64,000 nt of DNA from Geodermatophilus sabuli (lineage in GTDB: Bacteria; Actinomycetota; Actinomycetes; Mycobacteriales; Geodermatophilaceae). The notes below the pieces were generated by a model that saw nothing but the letters and a program-made list of their open reading frames with translations, did no database searches and had not been told where the DNA came from. Positions 24,287-33,302 of this stretch are shown here, piece after piece (position 1 is the first letter of the stretch; the number at the start of each line of letters is the position of its first letter). The stretch lies in NCBI RefSeq assembly GCF_010686765.1, contig NZ_JAAGWF010000005.1, positions 186,001-250,000 of the forward strand. The letters run 5' to 3'. A program made the position numbers and the translations under genes.

Positions 24287-24787
24287 ATGCGACTGCCCAT
24301 CACACTGTCCGAGATCGGCCCCCGACTCTCGGCCGGTGCGTTCATCCTCAACAGCGGCCTGGGCAAGCGCGACGCCGACGAGGGCACCGCGGCGGGCCTG
24401 CACGGCTTCGCCGCGGGCACCTACCCGTTCCTCAAGGGCGTCGAGCCGACTCAGTTCGTCAAGGGACTGGCCTACGGCGAGATGGCCATCGGGGCGCTGC
24501 TCCTGACCCCGTTCGTGCCCACCGCGGTCGCCGGCGCGGCCCTCACCGGGTTCTCCGGGGGCCTGCTCGGGCTCTACCTGAACACCCCGGGGATGCGGAA
24601 GCCCGGGAGCCTGGCCCCGACCCCGGACGGCCTGGCCGTCGCCAAGGACGTCTGGCTCCTCGGCATCGGCGTCGGCCTGCTCACCCGCGGCACGATCGAC
24701 CGGGAGCCCCGGCGGGTCCGCAAGGCCGCCAAGACCCTCGCCAAGGCCAACCGCCGGGCCGCCCGGGCCGCCAGCAAGGCCGCCTGA
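24287..24787 (+). CDS. Small membrane protein, DoxX-like, function unknown
   Basis: A 166-residue protein with about four hydrophobic segments (FVKGLAYGEMAIGALLLTPFV, AVAGAALTGFSGGLLGLYL, DVWLLGIGVGLLT) and a very basic Ala/Arg/Lys tail (RRVRKAAKTLAKANRRAARAASKAA region). The layout recalls DoxX-like proteins of actinobacteria, but no catalytic motif is visible. ATG at 24287 with GAGG seven bases upstream. It stands alone between two strong hairpins, so it is a monocistronic unit. The basic tail may contact phospholipid heads or nucleic acid; that is speculation. Confidence 0.75.
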   Translation: MRLPITLSEIGPRLSAGAFILNSGLGKRDADEGTAAGLHGFAAGTYPFLKGVEPTQFVKGLAYGEMAIGALLLTPFVPTAVAGAALTGFSGGLLGLYLNTPGMRKPGSLAPTPDGLAVAKDVWLLGIGVGLLTRGTIDREPRRVRKAAKTLAKANRRAARAASKAA

Positions 24788-24796
24788 CCGCCGGTC

Positions 24797-24830
24797 CGCG
24801 TGGAGCCGTCCGACCGGACGGCTCCACGCG
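24797..24830 (+). terminator. Terminator after the DoxX-like gene
   Basis: A perfect 15-bp stem (CGCGTGGAGCCGTCC and complement) with tetraloop GACC begins ten bases after the stop codon. Confidence 0.85.
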
Positions 24831-24847
24831 ACCTGTCAACGACCTGT

Positions 24848-24868
24848 GAACCCCCTGAGTGGGGGTTC
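24848..24868. promoter_or_regulatory. Second hairpin or operator upstream of the cupredoxin gene
   Basis: GAACCCCC-TGAGT-GGGGGTTC is a perfect inverted repeat with five-base centre, 18 bases after the preceding terminator and 77 bases before the cupredoxin start. With one terminator already present, it may instead be an operator for the downstream gene; no regulator is identifiable. Confidence 0.5.
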
Positions 24869-24945
24869 CGCTCGAGTACTACAAAGTTGCAGGATCTCCT
24901 CCACCGGTATCGCCGCCCCGGCGCCCACCGTCCCGAGGAGGCCCT

Positions 24946-25434
24946 GTGTCCCACACCATCGGCTCGACCCGGTCCCGCCGTGGCGTCGCCCTGGTCCTCG
25001 CCCTGGGTCTCGGTGCGCTGGGCGCCTGCGGTGACGACGGCGGCGATCCCGGTGCCGCAGCGTCGAGCTCGAGCTCCGAGGCGTCCGACAGCACGTCGTC
25101 GTCCTCGGCGCCCGCCACCTCCTCGTCCCCGGCGACCTCCGCCCCGGCCGAGGCCGAGGCGGTGACGGTGTCCGCGGTCGACTTCGACTTCGAGCTGTCC
25201 GAGGACTCCTACTCCGCCGGCACCTACACCTTCGAGGTCACCAACACCGGCGCCATGCCGCACAACTTCCGGGTCGAGCGGGACGGCCAGGACGTCGGCG
25301 GCACCGACGTCCTCCAGCCCGGCCAGTCCGCGACGGCGGAGGTCACCCTCGAAGCCGGCGACTACGTCTTCTACTGCGGCGTCGGCCAGCACCGGGCCAA
25401 CGGCATGGAGGTGCCGGTCACCGTCGCCGCGTGA
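24946..25434 (+). CDS. Plastocyanin/cupredoxin-like lipoprotein
   Basis: A 162-residue secreted copper protein. The N-terminus is a lipoprotein signal with Arg-Arg, a hydrophobic core and lipobox LGAC (Cys28), then a Ser/Ala/Pro-rich linker of about 45 residues. The cupredoxin domain follows (from VTVSAVDFDFELS), with the type 1 copper ligands complete: His in MPHNF, then Cys, His and Met in YCGVGQHRANGM. It probably carries electrons or binds copper at the outer membrane face. GTG at 24946 has GAGGAG five bases upstream. It is a single-gene unit with no oxidase beside it, so its partner is unknown. Confidence 0.88.
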   Translation: MSHTIGSTRSRRGVALVLALGLGALGACGDDGGDPGAAASSSSSEASDSTSSSSAPATSSSPATSAPAEAEAVTVSAVDFDFELSEDSYSAGTYTFEVTNTGAMPHNFRVERDGQDVGGTDVLQPGQSATAEVTLEAGDYVFYCGVGQHRANGMEVPVTVAA

Positions 25435-25564
25435 CACCCCGCCGACTCCGACCGGCGTCGTCGGAGCGGCCACAGACCCCGGGGGATGGGCGGCGGGACC
25501 CCCGCTCGCCACCCATCCCTCGGTCCTCCCCCCGGTCCCCCGACCCGGGTGGCTTGCCGCCCCC

Positions 25565-25618
25565 GGCCCCCTGCAGGGTCCCGCCGCGAGCTCGCGAGTG
25601 GCGGGGGCAGAGGGGTCC
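25565..25618. repeat. Dispersed palindromic repeat, copy 1
   Basis: A 54-base imperfect palindrome whose outer arms are GGCCCCCTGC and GCAGAGGGGTCC and inner arms CCCGCC and GGCGGG. Most of it recurs at 44954-45010 (shared core CTGCAGGGTCCCGCCGCGAG, then GCGAGTGGCGGGG). Both copies end four bases before the stop of a minus-strand gene, so they may act as terminators. The 130 bases before this copy hold no gene. Confidence 0.75.
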
Positions 25619-25622
25619 TTCG

Positions 25623-26630
25623 TCAGTTGCCGCTGGCGAAGGCCGCGTCGAAGGCGGCTGCCGGCGGGTCGAACGCCAACCGGCGGACGAACTCCAGCGC
25701 CTCCGGCGCACCGACCAGCCGGTCCATCCCGGCGTCCTCCCACTCGACCGAGATCGGGCCGTCGTAGCCGATCGTGTTGAGCATCCGGAAGCACGCCTCC
25801 CACGGGACGTCGCCGTGCCCGGTGGACACGAAGTCCCAGCCGCGGCGCGGGTCGGCCCAGGGCAGGTGTGACCCCATCCGGCCGTTGCGGCCGTTGCCGA
25901 CCTGCCTCTTCGCGTCCTTGCAGTCGACGTGGTAGATCCGGTCCTTGAAGTCCCAGATGAAGCCCACCGGGTCGAGGTCCTGCCAGACGAAGTGCGACGG
26001 GTCCCAGTTCAGCCCGAAGGCCTCCCGGTGGCCGATGGCCTCCATCGTGCGGACCGTCGTCCAGTAGTCGTAGGCGATCTCCGACGGGTGCACCTCGTGC
26101 GCGAACCGGACGCCGACCTCGTCGAACACGTCGAGGATGGGGTTCCAGCGGTCGGCGAAGTCCCGGTACCCGTCCTCGATCATCGACTCGGGCACCGGCG
26201 GGAACATCGCCACGGTCTTCCAGATCTTCGACCCGGTGAACCCGACGACCGTCGTCACGCCCAGCTTCGCCGCGGCGCGGGCGGTCAGCTTCATCTCCTC
26301 CGCGGCCCGCTGGCGGACCCCTTCCGGATCGCCGTCGCCCCAGACACGCGGGTGCACCATGCCGCGGTGCCGCTCGTCGATCGGGTCGTCGCAGACGGCC
26401 TGGCCGTTGAGGTGGTTGGAGATCGCGAAGACCTGCAGGTCGTGCCGCTTCAGCAGGTCGAGCTTCTCCTGGACGTAGGAGTCGTCGTTCGCGGCGCGCT
26501 CGACGTCGAGGTGGTCGCCCCAGCAGGCGATCTCCAGGCCGTCGTAGCCCCACTCGGAGGCGAGCCGGGCCACCTCCTCGAACGGCAGGTCGGCCCACTG
26601 GCCGGTGAACAGGGTGACGGGACGCGGCAT
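25623..26630 (-). CDS. Sugar phosphate isomerase/epimerase family (AP endonuclease 2 TIM barrel)
   Basis: A 335-residue xylose-isomerase-like TIM barrel of the AP_endonuc_2 family. Metal-ligand segments are visible in order: [13 protein letters not shown] (Glu), [12 protein letters not shown] (Asp/His), [10 protein letters not shown] (His/Asp) and [12 protein letters not shown] (Glu). The N-terminus [37 protein letters not shown] is typical. Such enzymes isomerise or dehydrate sugars or inositol derivatives. It is the last gene of the sugar operon, separated from xylA by tandem palindromes, so expression may be reduced or independent. Exact reaction unknown. ATG at 26630; the ribosome site is CAGGAGGAACCACCGC. 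Confidence 0.88.
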   Translation of the reverse strand: MPRPVTLFTGQWADLPFEEVARLASEWGYDGLEIACWGDHLDVERAANDDSYVQEKLDLLKRHDLQVFAISNHLNGQAVCDDPIDERHRGMVHPRVWGDGDPEGVRQRAAEEMKLTARAAAKLGVTTVVGFTGSKIWKTVAMFPPVPESMIEDGYRDFADRWNPILDVFDEVGVRFAHEVHPSEIAYDYWTTVRTMEAIGHREAFGLNWDPSHFVWQDLDPVGFIWDFKDRIYHVDCKDAKRQVGNGRNGRMGSHLPWADPRRGWDFVSTGHGDVPWEACFRMLNTIGYDGPISVEWEDAGMDRLVGAPEALEFVRRLAFDPPAAAFDAAFASGN

Positions 26631-26654
26631 GCGGTGGTTCCTCCTGGTCGAAGG

Positions 26655-26711
26655 CGGACCCTCGGCGCCGAGGGTCCGGAAGGGAGCGGGGACTCCCGGC
26701 GCCGAGAGTCC
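26655..26711. repeat. Tandem palindromes between xylA and the TIM-barrel gene
   Basis: A perfect 24-base palindrome (26655-26678; half-site CGGACCCTCGGC) is followed 11 bases later by a second, 22-base near-palindrome (26690-26711; half-site GGACTCCCGGC) with one mismatch pair. The two units resemble each other. On the minus strand they follow the xylA stop, suggesting tandem transcription terminators or RNA-stability elements. Confidence 0.75.
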
Positions 26712-26733
26712 GGGGAAGAGGGGGCGGGCGGGC

Positions 26734-27897
26734 TCAGCGGACGCCGAGCAGGTGCTCCATGGCGAGCTGGTCGAGCCGCTCGAAGGCCATGCCCCGCTGC
26801 GCCATGGCGTCGGGGTCGTGCGACTCGGCGCGCAGGTCCGCCAGGGACTCCCCCGGCGCCAGGGTGGGGACCGCGAGCTCGCCCACCCGGGCGGCCGCCA
26901 GGGCCTCGCCCACCTCGGGGTCGGCGCGGAACGCGCGCACCTTCTCCCGCAGGATCAGGTAGTTGCGCATGCACGCCCGGGCGGTCTCCCAGACGCCGTC
27001 GATGTCCTCGGTGCGCGGCGGCTTGTAGTCGAAGTGCACGTACCCGTCGTAGGCGCGGCCCTCACCGGGACCCTGCAGGACGTCGACGGTCCAGAACGCC
27101 CCCCGCAGGTTGCCCGCGCCGAAGCGCAGGTCCTGGTCGAAGCGCGGACCGTGCTGCCCGTTGAGGTCGATGTGGAAGAGCTTGCCGTGCCAGAGCGCCT
27201 GCGCGATGCCCTGGGCGTAGTTGAGCCCGGCCATCTCCTCGTGCCCGACCTCGGGGTTGAGGCCGACCCGGCCGGGCTCCTCGAGGGAGTCGATGAAGGC
27301 CAGTGCGTGCCCGATGGTCGGCAGCAGGATGTCGCCGCGCGGCTCGTTGGGCTTGGGCTCCAGGGCGAAGCGGATGTCGTAGCCCTGCTCGCGGACGTAT
27401 CCGCAGAGGGCGTCCATCGCCTCCTTGTACCGGTCCAGCGCCGCGGCGACGTCCTTGGTGCCGCCGGACTCCGCCCCCTCCCGGCCGCCCCACAGCACGT
27501 ACGTGTTCGCGCCGAGCTCGGCGGCCAGGTCGATGTTGCGCAGCACCTTGGCCAGCGCGTACCGGCGGACGTCGCGGTCGTTGGCGGTCAGCCCGCCGTC
27601 CTTGAAGACGGCGTGGCTGAACAGGTTGGTCGTGGCCATCTCCACGGCGAGCCCGGTCTCGGACAGGGCCGTCCGGAACCGGTCCAGCTCCTTGTCGCGG
27701 GTCGTGTCGTCGGGCACCAGGTCGTCGTCGTGGAAGGTGATGGCGGCCGCGCCGAGCTCGGCGAGCCGGTGCACCGCCTCGACCGGGTCCAGCCGCGGCC
27801 GAACGGCGCCGCCGAAGACGTCGACGCCCTGCCAGCCGACGGTCCAGAGACCGAAGCTGAACTTGTCGTCCGGCGTGGGGGTGTACGGATCGGTCAT
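26734..27897 (-). CDS. xylA: Xylose isomerase
   Basis: A 387-residue enzyme converting D-xylose to D-xylulose (and glucose to fructose), of the short actinobacterial class I type. Visible motifs are the N-terminal [13 protein letters not shown], catalytic His in [22 protein letters not shown], the metal-binding Glu in [27 protein letters not shown], and [22 protein letters not shown] with its Asp ligands. All expected residues are present. Its ATG overlaps the upstream oxidoreductase stop (ATGA). It sits in a sugar ABC-transporter operon under a ROK repressor, but no xylulokinase gene lies in the operon, so phosphorylation must be encoded elsewhere. Confidence 0.95.
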   Translation of the reverse strand: MTDPYTPTPDDKFSFGLWTVGWQGVDVFGGAVRPRLDPVEAVHRLAELGAAAITFHDDDLVPDDTTRDKELDRFRTALSETGLAVEMATTNLFSHAVFKDGGLTANDRDVRRYALAKVLRNIDLAAELGANTYVLWGGREGAESGGTKDVAAALDRYKEAMDALCGYVREQGYDIRFALEPKPNEPRGDILLPTIGHALAFIDSLEEPGRVGLNPEVGHEEMAGLNYAQGIAQALWHGKLFHIDLNGQHGPRFDQDLRFGAGNLRGAFWTVDVLQGPGEGRAYDGYVHFDYKPPRTEDIDGVWETARACMRNYLILREKVRAFRADPEVGEALAAARVGELAVPTLAPGESLADLRAESHDPDAMAQRGMAFERLDQLAMEHLLGVR

Positions 27898-29063
27898 GAG
27901 GGGATCTCCGTCCAGGCCGAGCCCCCGGCGGCGCTGCGCTCGACGGCGTCGAGCACCCGCTGGACCTGGAGTCCGTCGGCGAACGACGGCGTCGGGTCCG
28001 TGCCGGAGGCGATGGCGGTCACCAGGTCGACGACCTGGTGGGTGAAGCCGTGTTCATAGCCCAGCCCGTGGCCGGCCGGCCACCAGGCCTCGACGTAGGG
28101 GTGCTCGGGCTCGGTGACGATGATCCGGCGGAAGCCGGCGGTCTCGGCCGGTTCGCTGCCGTCGAAGAACTCCAGGACGTTCATGTCCTCGAAGTCGAAC
28201 GCGAGGCTGCCGGCCGAGCCGTTCACCTCGATCCGGATGGCGTTCTTGCGGCCCAGCGCGAAGCGGGTGGCCTCGAAGGTGGCCAGCGCCCCGCCGGTGA
28301 ACCGGCCGAGGAACAGCGCGGCGTCGTCGACGGTGACCTCGCCCATCTCCGTGCCGCCGACGCCGGAGAGCTTCCCGGTCTCGGCGGGCAGCGGCCGCTT
28401 GGTCACGAACGTCTCGAGCATCGCGCTGACACCGGTCAGGGTCTGGCCGGTGACGTGCTGGGTGAGGTCGACGATGTGCGCGCCGATGTCCCCGAGTGCG
28501 CCGGAACCGGCCTTGTCCTTCTCCAGCCGCCACGACATCGGCGCGGCCGGGTCGGCGATCCAGTCCTGCAGGTACTGCGCCCGCACGTGCCGGATGTCGC
28601 CGAGCCGGCCCTCGGCGACCAGCTTCCGGGCCAGGCCGATCGCCGGCACCCGGCGGTAGGTGAAGCCGACCATCGACCGCACGCCGCGGGCCGCGGCCTT
28701 CGCGGCGGCCTCGGCCATCGCCTCGGCCTCGGCGACGGTGTTGGCCAGCGGCTTCTCGCAGAGCACGTGCTTGCCGGCCTCGAGCGCGGCGATCGCGATC
28801 TCCGCGTGGGTGTCGCCGGGGGTGCAGACGTCGACGAGGGCGACGTCGTCGCGCTCGACCACCCGGCGCCAGTCGGTCTCGGTGGAGTGCCAGCCCAGCC
28901 GGCCGGCCGCGGCGGTGACGCGGGCGGCGTCCCGGCCGGCGAGCACGGTGAGCTGCGGGTGCAGGGGCAGGTCGAAGAAGTGGGGGGCGGTGCGCCAGGC
29001 CTGCGAGTGCGCGGCGCCCATGAAGGCGTAGCCGATGAGGCCGACGCCGAGGGGAGGTGTCAT
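27894..29063 (-). CDS. Gfo/Idh/MocA family oxidoreductase
   Basis: A 389-residue NAD(P)-dependent sugar or inositol dehydrogenase. N-terminal Rossmann motif [18 protein letters not shown], then the EKP motif (LCEKPLAN) and the C-terminal alpha/beta domain with [16 protein letters not shown], where Asp-x3-His is the usual catalytic pair. Length fits the family. It is translationally coupled to xylA (ATGA overlap) and lies downstream of the binding-protein gene across an 18-bp hairpin. It may act on xylose, inositol or a sugar released from a polysaccharide; sequence alone does not say. Confidence 0.91.
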   Translation of the reverse strand: MTPPLGVGLIGYAFMGAAHSQAWRTAPHFFDLPLHPQLTVLAGRDAARVTAAAGRLGWHSTETDWRRVVERDDVALVDVCTPGDTHAEIAIAALEAGKHVLCEKPLANTVAEAEAMAEAAAKAAARGVRSMVGFTYRRVPAIGLARKLVAEGRLGDIRHVRAQYLQDWIADPAAPMSWRLEKDKAGSGALGDIGAHIVDLTQHVTGQTLTGVSAMLETFVTKRPLPAETGKLSGVGGTEMGEVTVDDAALFLGRFTGGALATFEATRFALGRKNAIRIEVNGSAGSLAFDFEDMNVLEFFDGSEPAETAGFRRIIVTEPEHPYVEAWWPAGHGLGYEHGFTHQVVDLVTAIASGTDPTPSFADGLQVQRVLDAVERSAAGGSAWTEIPS

Positions 29064-29083
29064 GGAGGCTCTCTCGGAGAGGT

Positions 29084-29122
29084 GGAGCCGCGGGGGAGCG
29101 GGAACCGCTCCCCCGCGGCTCC
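29084..29122 (-). terminator. 18-bp intra-operon hairpin after the sugar-binding protein
   Basis: A perfect 18-bp stem (GGAGCCGCGGGGGAGCGG and complement) with a three-base loop GAA starts seven bases after the binding-protein stop. It should strongly attenuate transcription into the oxidoreductase and xylA genes, or protect the upstream mRNA end. Confidence 0.8.
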
Positions 29123-29128
29123 GGCGGA

Positions 29129-30187
29129 TCAGGACTCGAACGCGCGGTCGATGAACTGGTCGACGTTGTCGGCCGTGACGACGGGGGCGTTCAGCACGAT
29201 CTGCCGGGGGACCTCAGCGGAGACCAGGTCCGAGAGGGACTTGTCCTGCGCGACCAGCCGGGCGAGGCGGATGCCGTCCGCGGCCTGGGTGTGCGGGTAG
29301 ATGACGGTCGCCTGGAGGACGGAGTCGCCCGCCTCGATCGCCCGCATGGCGTTGGCCGAGCCGGCGCCGCCGACCATGACGAACTCGTCGCGGCCGGCGT
29401 TCTCGATGGCGGCCAGGACGCCGACGCCCTGGTCGTCGTCGTGGTTCCAGAGCGCGTCGATCTGGGGTGCGGCCTGGAGCAGGTTGGCCGCGGCCTCCTC
29501 GCCACCCTCGACGGTGAAGTCCGCCGCGACGCGGTTGGCGACGGTCAGCCCGCACTCGTCGAGCGCGTCGGCGAAGCCCTGGCTGCGGTCCTGGGTCAGC
29601 GGCAGCGAGTCGATGCCGGCGATCTCGGCGACGACCGCGTTGGGGTTGTCCCCCACCTGCTCGCAGACGTAGGTGCCGGCGGAGACGCCCATGCCGTAGT
29701 TGTCGCCCAGGATGGTGGCGCGGGCGGCGAACGGGCTGTTGAACTCGCGGTCGACGTTGATGACCGGGATGCCGGCCTCCATCGCCTGCAGCGCGACCGG
29801 GGTCAGCGCCGCGCCGTCGAAGGGCAGCAGCACGATCGCGTCGACGCCCTGGTTGATGAACGTCTCGACCTGGCTGATCTGGGTGCCGACGTCGTTGGTG
29901 CCCTCGGCCACGGTGAGCTCGACGTCCTCGTACTCCTCGGCCGCCGCGCGGGCGGCCTCGGTGATGCCGGCCATCCAGCCGTGGTCGGCGGCCGGCGCCG
30001 AGAAGCCGATGGTCACCGTGTCGCCGGCCTCGTCGTTGGAGCTCGCGGCGTTGGTGTCACCGCCGCCTCCCTCGCCGGAGCTCTCCGGGGTGTTGCTGGT
30101 GCAGCCGGTCACCAGCGCACCGGCACCGATCAGGGCCACCGCGCTGTAGGACAGGCGGCGGAACGGACGCTGCCTCGCTGCAGACAT
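29129..30187 (-). CDS. Sugar ABC transporter substrate-binding lipoprotein (type I periplasmic-binding fold)
   Basis: A 352-residue lipoprotein: signal with Arg-Arg, hydrophobic stretch and lipobox VTGC, a Ser/Gly/Glu linker, then a Peripla_BP_4 domain (TVTIGFSAPAADHGWMAGITEAARAAA, GVDAIVLLPFDGAALTPV, GIPVINVDREFNSP, WNHDDDQGVGVLAAIENAG). It captures a monosaccharide outside the cell for the permease/ATPase upstream. ATG at 30187 with GAGGAGAG upstream. Flanked on both sides by strong hairpins, as expected for an abundant binding protein. Xylose is the likeliest ligand from xylA; ribose, inositol or others remain possible. Confidence 0.92.
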   Translation of the reverse strand: MSAARQRPFRRLSYSAVALIGAGALVTGCTSNTPESSGEGGGGDTNAASSNDEAGDTVTIGFSAPAADHGWMAGITEAARAAAEEYEDVELTVAEGTNDVGTQISQVETFINQGVDAIVLLPFDGAALTPVALQAMEAGIPVINVDREFNSPFAARATILGDNYGMGVSAGTYVCEQVGDNPNAVVAEIAGIDSLPLTQDRSQGFADALDECGLTVANRVAADFTVEGGEEAAANLLQAAPQIDALWNHDDDQGVGVLAAIENAGRDEFVMVGGAGSANAMRAIEAGDSVLQATVIYPHTQAADGIRLARLVAQDKSLSDLVSAEVPRQIVLNAPVVTADNVDQFIDRAFES

Positions 30188-30298
30188 GTTCTCTCCTCGG
30201 GTATCGCTTCCCTGGCAGGGGGCGCCAGGTCGTGTGGGGGGTGCGGGAGTGCCGTGCGCCCAGCGGGCCGTCGGCCCGTGGGGTGGTGCGGGGAGGGA

Positions 30299-30316
30299 GG
30301 GGCGGCGCGCCGCCCC
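30299..30316 (-). terminator. Palindromic hairpin between permease and binding-protein genes
   Basis: GGGGCGGCG followed directly by CGCCGCCCC, an 18-base perfect palindrome three bases beyond the permease stop. A second inverted repeat GCGGGCC/GGCCCGT lies at about 30263-30279. The 131-base gap holds no gene; the structures probably separate expression of the two genes. Confidence 0.6.
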
Positions 30317-30318
30317 GG

Positions 30319-31509
30319 TCACGTCGGGGGGCGGTCCGTGCCCTCGCCGGGGCGGGCGCCGCCGGGTCCGCCGTCCGCGCCGGTGCCGCCGGTCACCGCT
30401 CCCGCGGGTGAGCCGGTCGCGGCTGGACCGCCGGACGAGGTCCCCGCACCGGGCCGGCGGAAGCTGAACCCGCCGGTGACCAGCCGCTGCTGCAGCATCA
30501 CGGCGGCGACGATGATCACGCCGCGGGCCACCGCCTGGGCGGAGCTGGACAGGTTGTTCAGGGTGAAGACGTTGCCCAGCGTGGTGAAGATCAGGACGCC
30601 GAGCACCGTGCCGACGATCGTGCCCCGGCCACCGATCAGCAGCGTGCCGCCGATGACGACCGCGGCGATCGCGTCGAGCTCCCAGAGCGTGCCGTGGGTG
30701 GAGCTGCCGGTCGTCGTCCGGGCCATGATCATGACCGCCGCGATGCCGCAGGTGATGCCCGACAGCACGTAGAGCTTCACCGTGTGCCGCTGCACCCGGA
30801 TGCCGGCCAGGCGGGCGGCCTCGGCGTTGCCGCCGACCGCGAAGGTGCGCCGGCCGAAGGTGGTGCGGTTGAGCAGCACCCACCCGGCGATGGCGACCAG
30901 GGCGAAGATGATCACCAGGGTCGGGACGCCCAGGACGTCACCGGAGAAGAAGGCGAGGAAGTCGCGGTCCTGGACGATCTGGGTGCGCCGGTTGGCGATG
31001 ATCTCCGCCAGGCCGCGGGCCGCGGCGAGCATCGCCAGCGTGGCGATGAAGGCCGCCAGCTTCCCGTACGCGATGACCAGGCCGTTGACCAGCCCCGCGA
31101 CGCCGCCGACGACGAGCGCCGTGAACACCATCACGATCCAGTGGACGTCCTCGGCGATCTGCTGGGTGGCCAGCGTCGTCGCCCACACCGACGCCAGCGC
31201 CGCGAGCGCCCCGACCGACAGGTCGATGCCCCCACCGATGATCACGAAGGTCATGCCCACGCTGACCACGCCGATGACCGCGGCCAGCCGCAGGATGGTG
31301 AGCACGTTGTCGACGTCGGCGAACCGGTCGCCCGCGGTGACCACCCCGACGATGCAGAGGATCGCCAGCGCGACCACCAGGCCGAGGTTGCGGCCGACCG
31401 GCCCGGCCATGAAGCCGGGTCCCTTGCCGCGCCCGTCCGATGCGGCGCCGGTGCCGGTGGGGGACGCGCTGTCCACTCCCCCGGTCGTCGCGGTGGTGCT
31501 GCCGCTCAT
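30319..31509 (-). CDS. Sugar ABC transporter permease (RbsC/XylH-like)
   Basis: A 396-residue BPD_transp_2 permease with about ten membrane segments. The N-terminus (about 35 residues) and C-terminus (about 50 residues, Gly/Pro-rich) are cytoplasmic tails. Recognisable family segments are GMTFVIIGGGIDLSVGALAALASV, LVIAYGKLAAFIATLAMLAAARGLA, GRRTFAVGGNAEAARLAGI and IGGTLLIGGRGTIVGTVLGVLI. Start ATG overlaps the ATPase stop (ATGA). The long C-terminal tail is beyond the family norm and low in complexity. Confidence 0.92.
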   Translation of the reverse strand: MSGSTTATTGGVDSASPTGTGAASDGRGKGPGFMAGPVGRNLGLVVALAILCIVGVVTAGDRFADVDNVLTILRLAAVIGVVSVGMTFVIIGGGIDLSVGALAALASVWATTLATQQIAEDVHWIVMVFTALVVGGVAGLVNGLVIAYGKLAAFIATLAMLAAARGLAEIIANRRTQIVQDRDFLAFFSGDVLGVPTLVIIFALVAIAGWVLLNRTTFGRRTFAVGGNAEAARLAGIRVQRHTVKLYVLSGITCGIAAVMIMARTTTGSSTHGTLWELDAIAAVVIGGTLLIGGRGTIVGTVLGVLIFTTLGNVFTLNNLSSSAQAVARGVIIVAAVMLQQRLVTGGFSFRRPGAGTSSGGPAATGSPAGAVTGGTGADGGPGGARPGEGTDRPPT

Positions 31510-33062
31510 GCCACGTCCCCTTCGTGCCGGTTTCCTCGCGGGACGGCGACGCCGGGGTGCGCCGTCCCCTCCATGACCAGGTCGAGCACGCGGTGCTCGT
31601 CGAGCGCGCCGGCCGGCTGCTCGGTGACGACGGTGCCGTCGGCGATGACGAGGACCCGGTCGGCCAGGCCCAGCACCTCCGGGATCTCGCTGGAGACGAC
31701 GACGACGGCCACCCCGCGGTCGGCCAGCGCCCGGACCAGCGCGTAGATCTCCGACCGCGCACCCACGTCGACACCGCGGGTGGGTTCGTCGAGCAGCAGC
31801 ACCTTGCAGTCGCGCAGCAGCCAGCGGGCCAGGACGACCTTCTGCTGGTTGCCGCCCGACAGGGTGCGGACCTCGCGGTCGACGTCGGCCGGCCGCACGT
31901 CCAGCGACTCCACCTGTTCCCGCGCGGCGGCCTTCTCGGCCGCGCCGGACAGGAAACCACCGCGGGTGAAGCGGGCCAGGCTGGAGATGCTGATGTTGCG
32001 GTAGACGGAGTCACCCAGGAGCAGCGCCTGGCTCTTGCGCTCCTCGGGCGCCAGGCCGACGCCGGCCGCCACCGCGCCGCCGACGTCCCCTGCCCGCAGC
32101 CGGCGGCCGGCGACGCGGACGGTGCCGCTGGTGGCGTGCCGGGCGCCGAAGACCGTCTCGAGGATCTCCGAGCGCCCGGAGCCGACGAGTCCGGCCAGGC
32201 CGACGATCTCGCCCGGCCGGACCGAGAAGGAGACCCCGGCGAAGCTGCCGCGCAGGGCGAGTCCCTGCACCTCGAGCAGCGGCGCCTCGTCGAGGTGCGG
32301 CTGCGTGCGCCGCTCGGGGAAGACGTACTCGATGGTGCGGCCGGTCATGAGCGTGATGACCTCGCGGGTCGGCGTCTCGCGGGCGGGCAGCCCGGTCGCC
32401 ACCGTGCGGCCGTCCTTGAGCACGGTGATCCGGTCGCCGATCTCCCGGATCTCCTCGAGCCGGTGGGAGATGTAGACGACCGCGACGTCGTGGGCGGTGA
32501 GGTCCCGGATGACGGCGAACAGCCGCCCGACCTCCTCGTTGTCCAGGACGGCGGACGGCTCGTCCATGATGATCAGCTTCGCGTCCTGGGACAGCGCCCG
32601 GGCGATGCTGACCATCTGCTGCGAGGCCGCCGACAGCGAGCCGACCTCCGCCCCGGGCCGGATCTCGGGGTGGCCGAGGCGGGTGAGCAGCGCGGTGGCC
32701 GCCCGGTTGCCCTCGGCCGGCCGGGTGAGGCCGAACCGGGAGAACTCCCGCCCCAGGAAGATGTTGTCCGCGACGGTCAGGCCCGACACCAGGTCGAGCT
32801 CCTGGTAGATCGTGGCGATCCCCAGCGACATCGCCGCCTGCGGGTTGCTCAGCGTGACCGGGGACCCCTGCCAGGAGATCCGGCCACCGTCGGGCTGGTG
32901 GGCACCGGCCAGGATCTTGATGAGCGTCGACTTGCCGGCGCCGTTCTGGCCGAGCAGGCAGTGCACCTCGCCCGGGCGGACGTCGAGGTCGACACCGTCG
33001 AGCGCCCGGACCCCCGGGAACGTCTTGACGATGTCGTGCATCTCCAGCAAGGGCGTGGTCAC
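31506..33062 (-). CDS. Sugar ABC transporter ATP-binding protein, two-domain (RbsA/XylG-like)
   Basis: A 518-residue tandem ATPase. Domain 1 has Walker A GQNGAGKST, signature LSAASQQMV and Walker B IIMDEPSAVL. Domain 2 has a degenerate Walker A (GLVGSGRSE), signature LSGGNQQKV and Walker B LLLDEPTRGVDVG, as is standard for RbsA/XylG/MglA proteins. It energises uptake of a monosaccharide. GTG at 33062 has GGAGG six bases upstream. First gene after the operon promoter and coupled to the permease. Confidence 0.94.
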   Translation of the reverse strand: MTTPLLEMHDIVKTFPGVRALDGVDLDVRPGEVHCLLGQNGAGKSTLIKILAGAHQPDGGRISWQGSPVTLSNPQAAMSLGIATIYQELDLVSGLTVADNIFLGREFSRFGLTRPAEGNRAATALLTRLGHPEIRPGAEVGSLSAASQQMVSIARALSQDAKLIIMDEPSAVLDNEEVGRLFAVIRDLTAHDVAVVYISHRLEEIREIGDRITVLKDGRTVATGLPARETPTREVITLMTGRTIEYVFPERRTQPHLDEAPLLEVQGLALRGSFAGVSFSVRPGEIVGLAGLVGSGRSEILETVFGARHATSGTVRVAGRRLRAGDVGGAVAAGVGLAPEERKSQALLLGDSVYRNISISSLARFTRGGFLSGAAEKAAAREQVESLDVRPADVDREVRTLSGGNQQKVVLARWLLRDCKVLLLDEPTRGVDVGARSEIYALVRALADRGVAVVVVSSEIPEVLGLADRVLVIADGTVVTEQPAGALDEHRVLDLVMEGTAHPGVAVPRGNRHEGDVA

Positions 33063-33186
33063 GACGGGCCTCCGGCGGCGGGGGGTGCGGCGGCGACGGT
33101 GACGCTCGGGGCGCCGGACCGACTGCTGCGCACGACACCACCTCCGGACTTTTGCTCACCGTTGACCATTAGTCTGCTGAGGCGTG

Positions 33187-33215
33187 AACTTATGTGCGGG
33201 CCACGGTGTGGTCAA
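33187..33215 (-). promoter_or_regulatory. Promoter of the sugar ABC-xylA operon
   Basis: On the minus strand TTGACC (33215-33210), a 17-base spacer and TAAGTT (33192-33187). The transcript leader before the ATPase GTG is about 118 bases. The 240-base gap between the ROK gene and the ATPase holds only this control region, including the A+T-richer stretch at 33147-33178 downstream of the start, a likely repressor site. Confidence 0.7.
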
Positions 33216-33302
33216 GGTCGCAGGCGTCGTTTACCGAACCGCAACCTGACCGTGCTCGCTCGAAGGCGGACCGCTCACCCGTGGGGGACGGACGGCCCGG
33301 GG

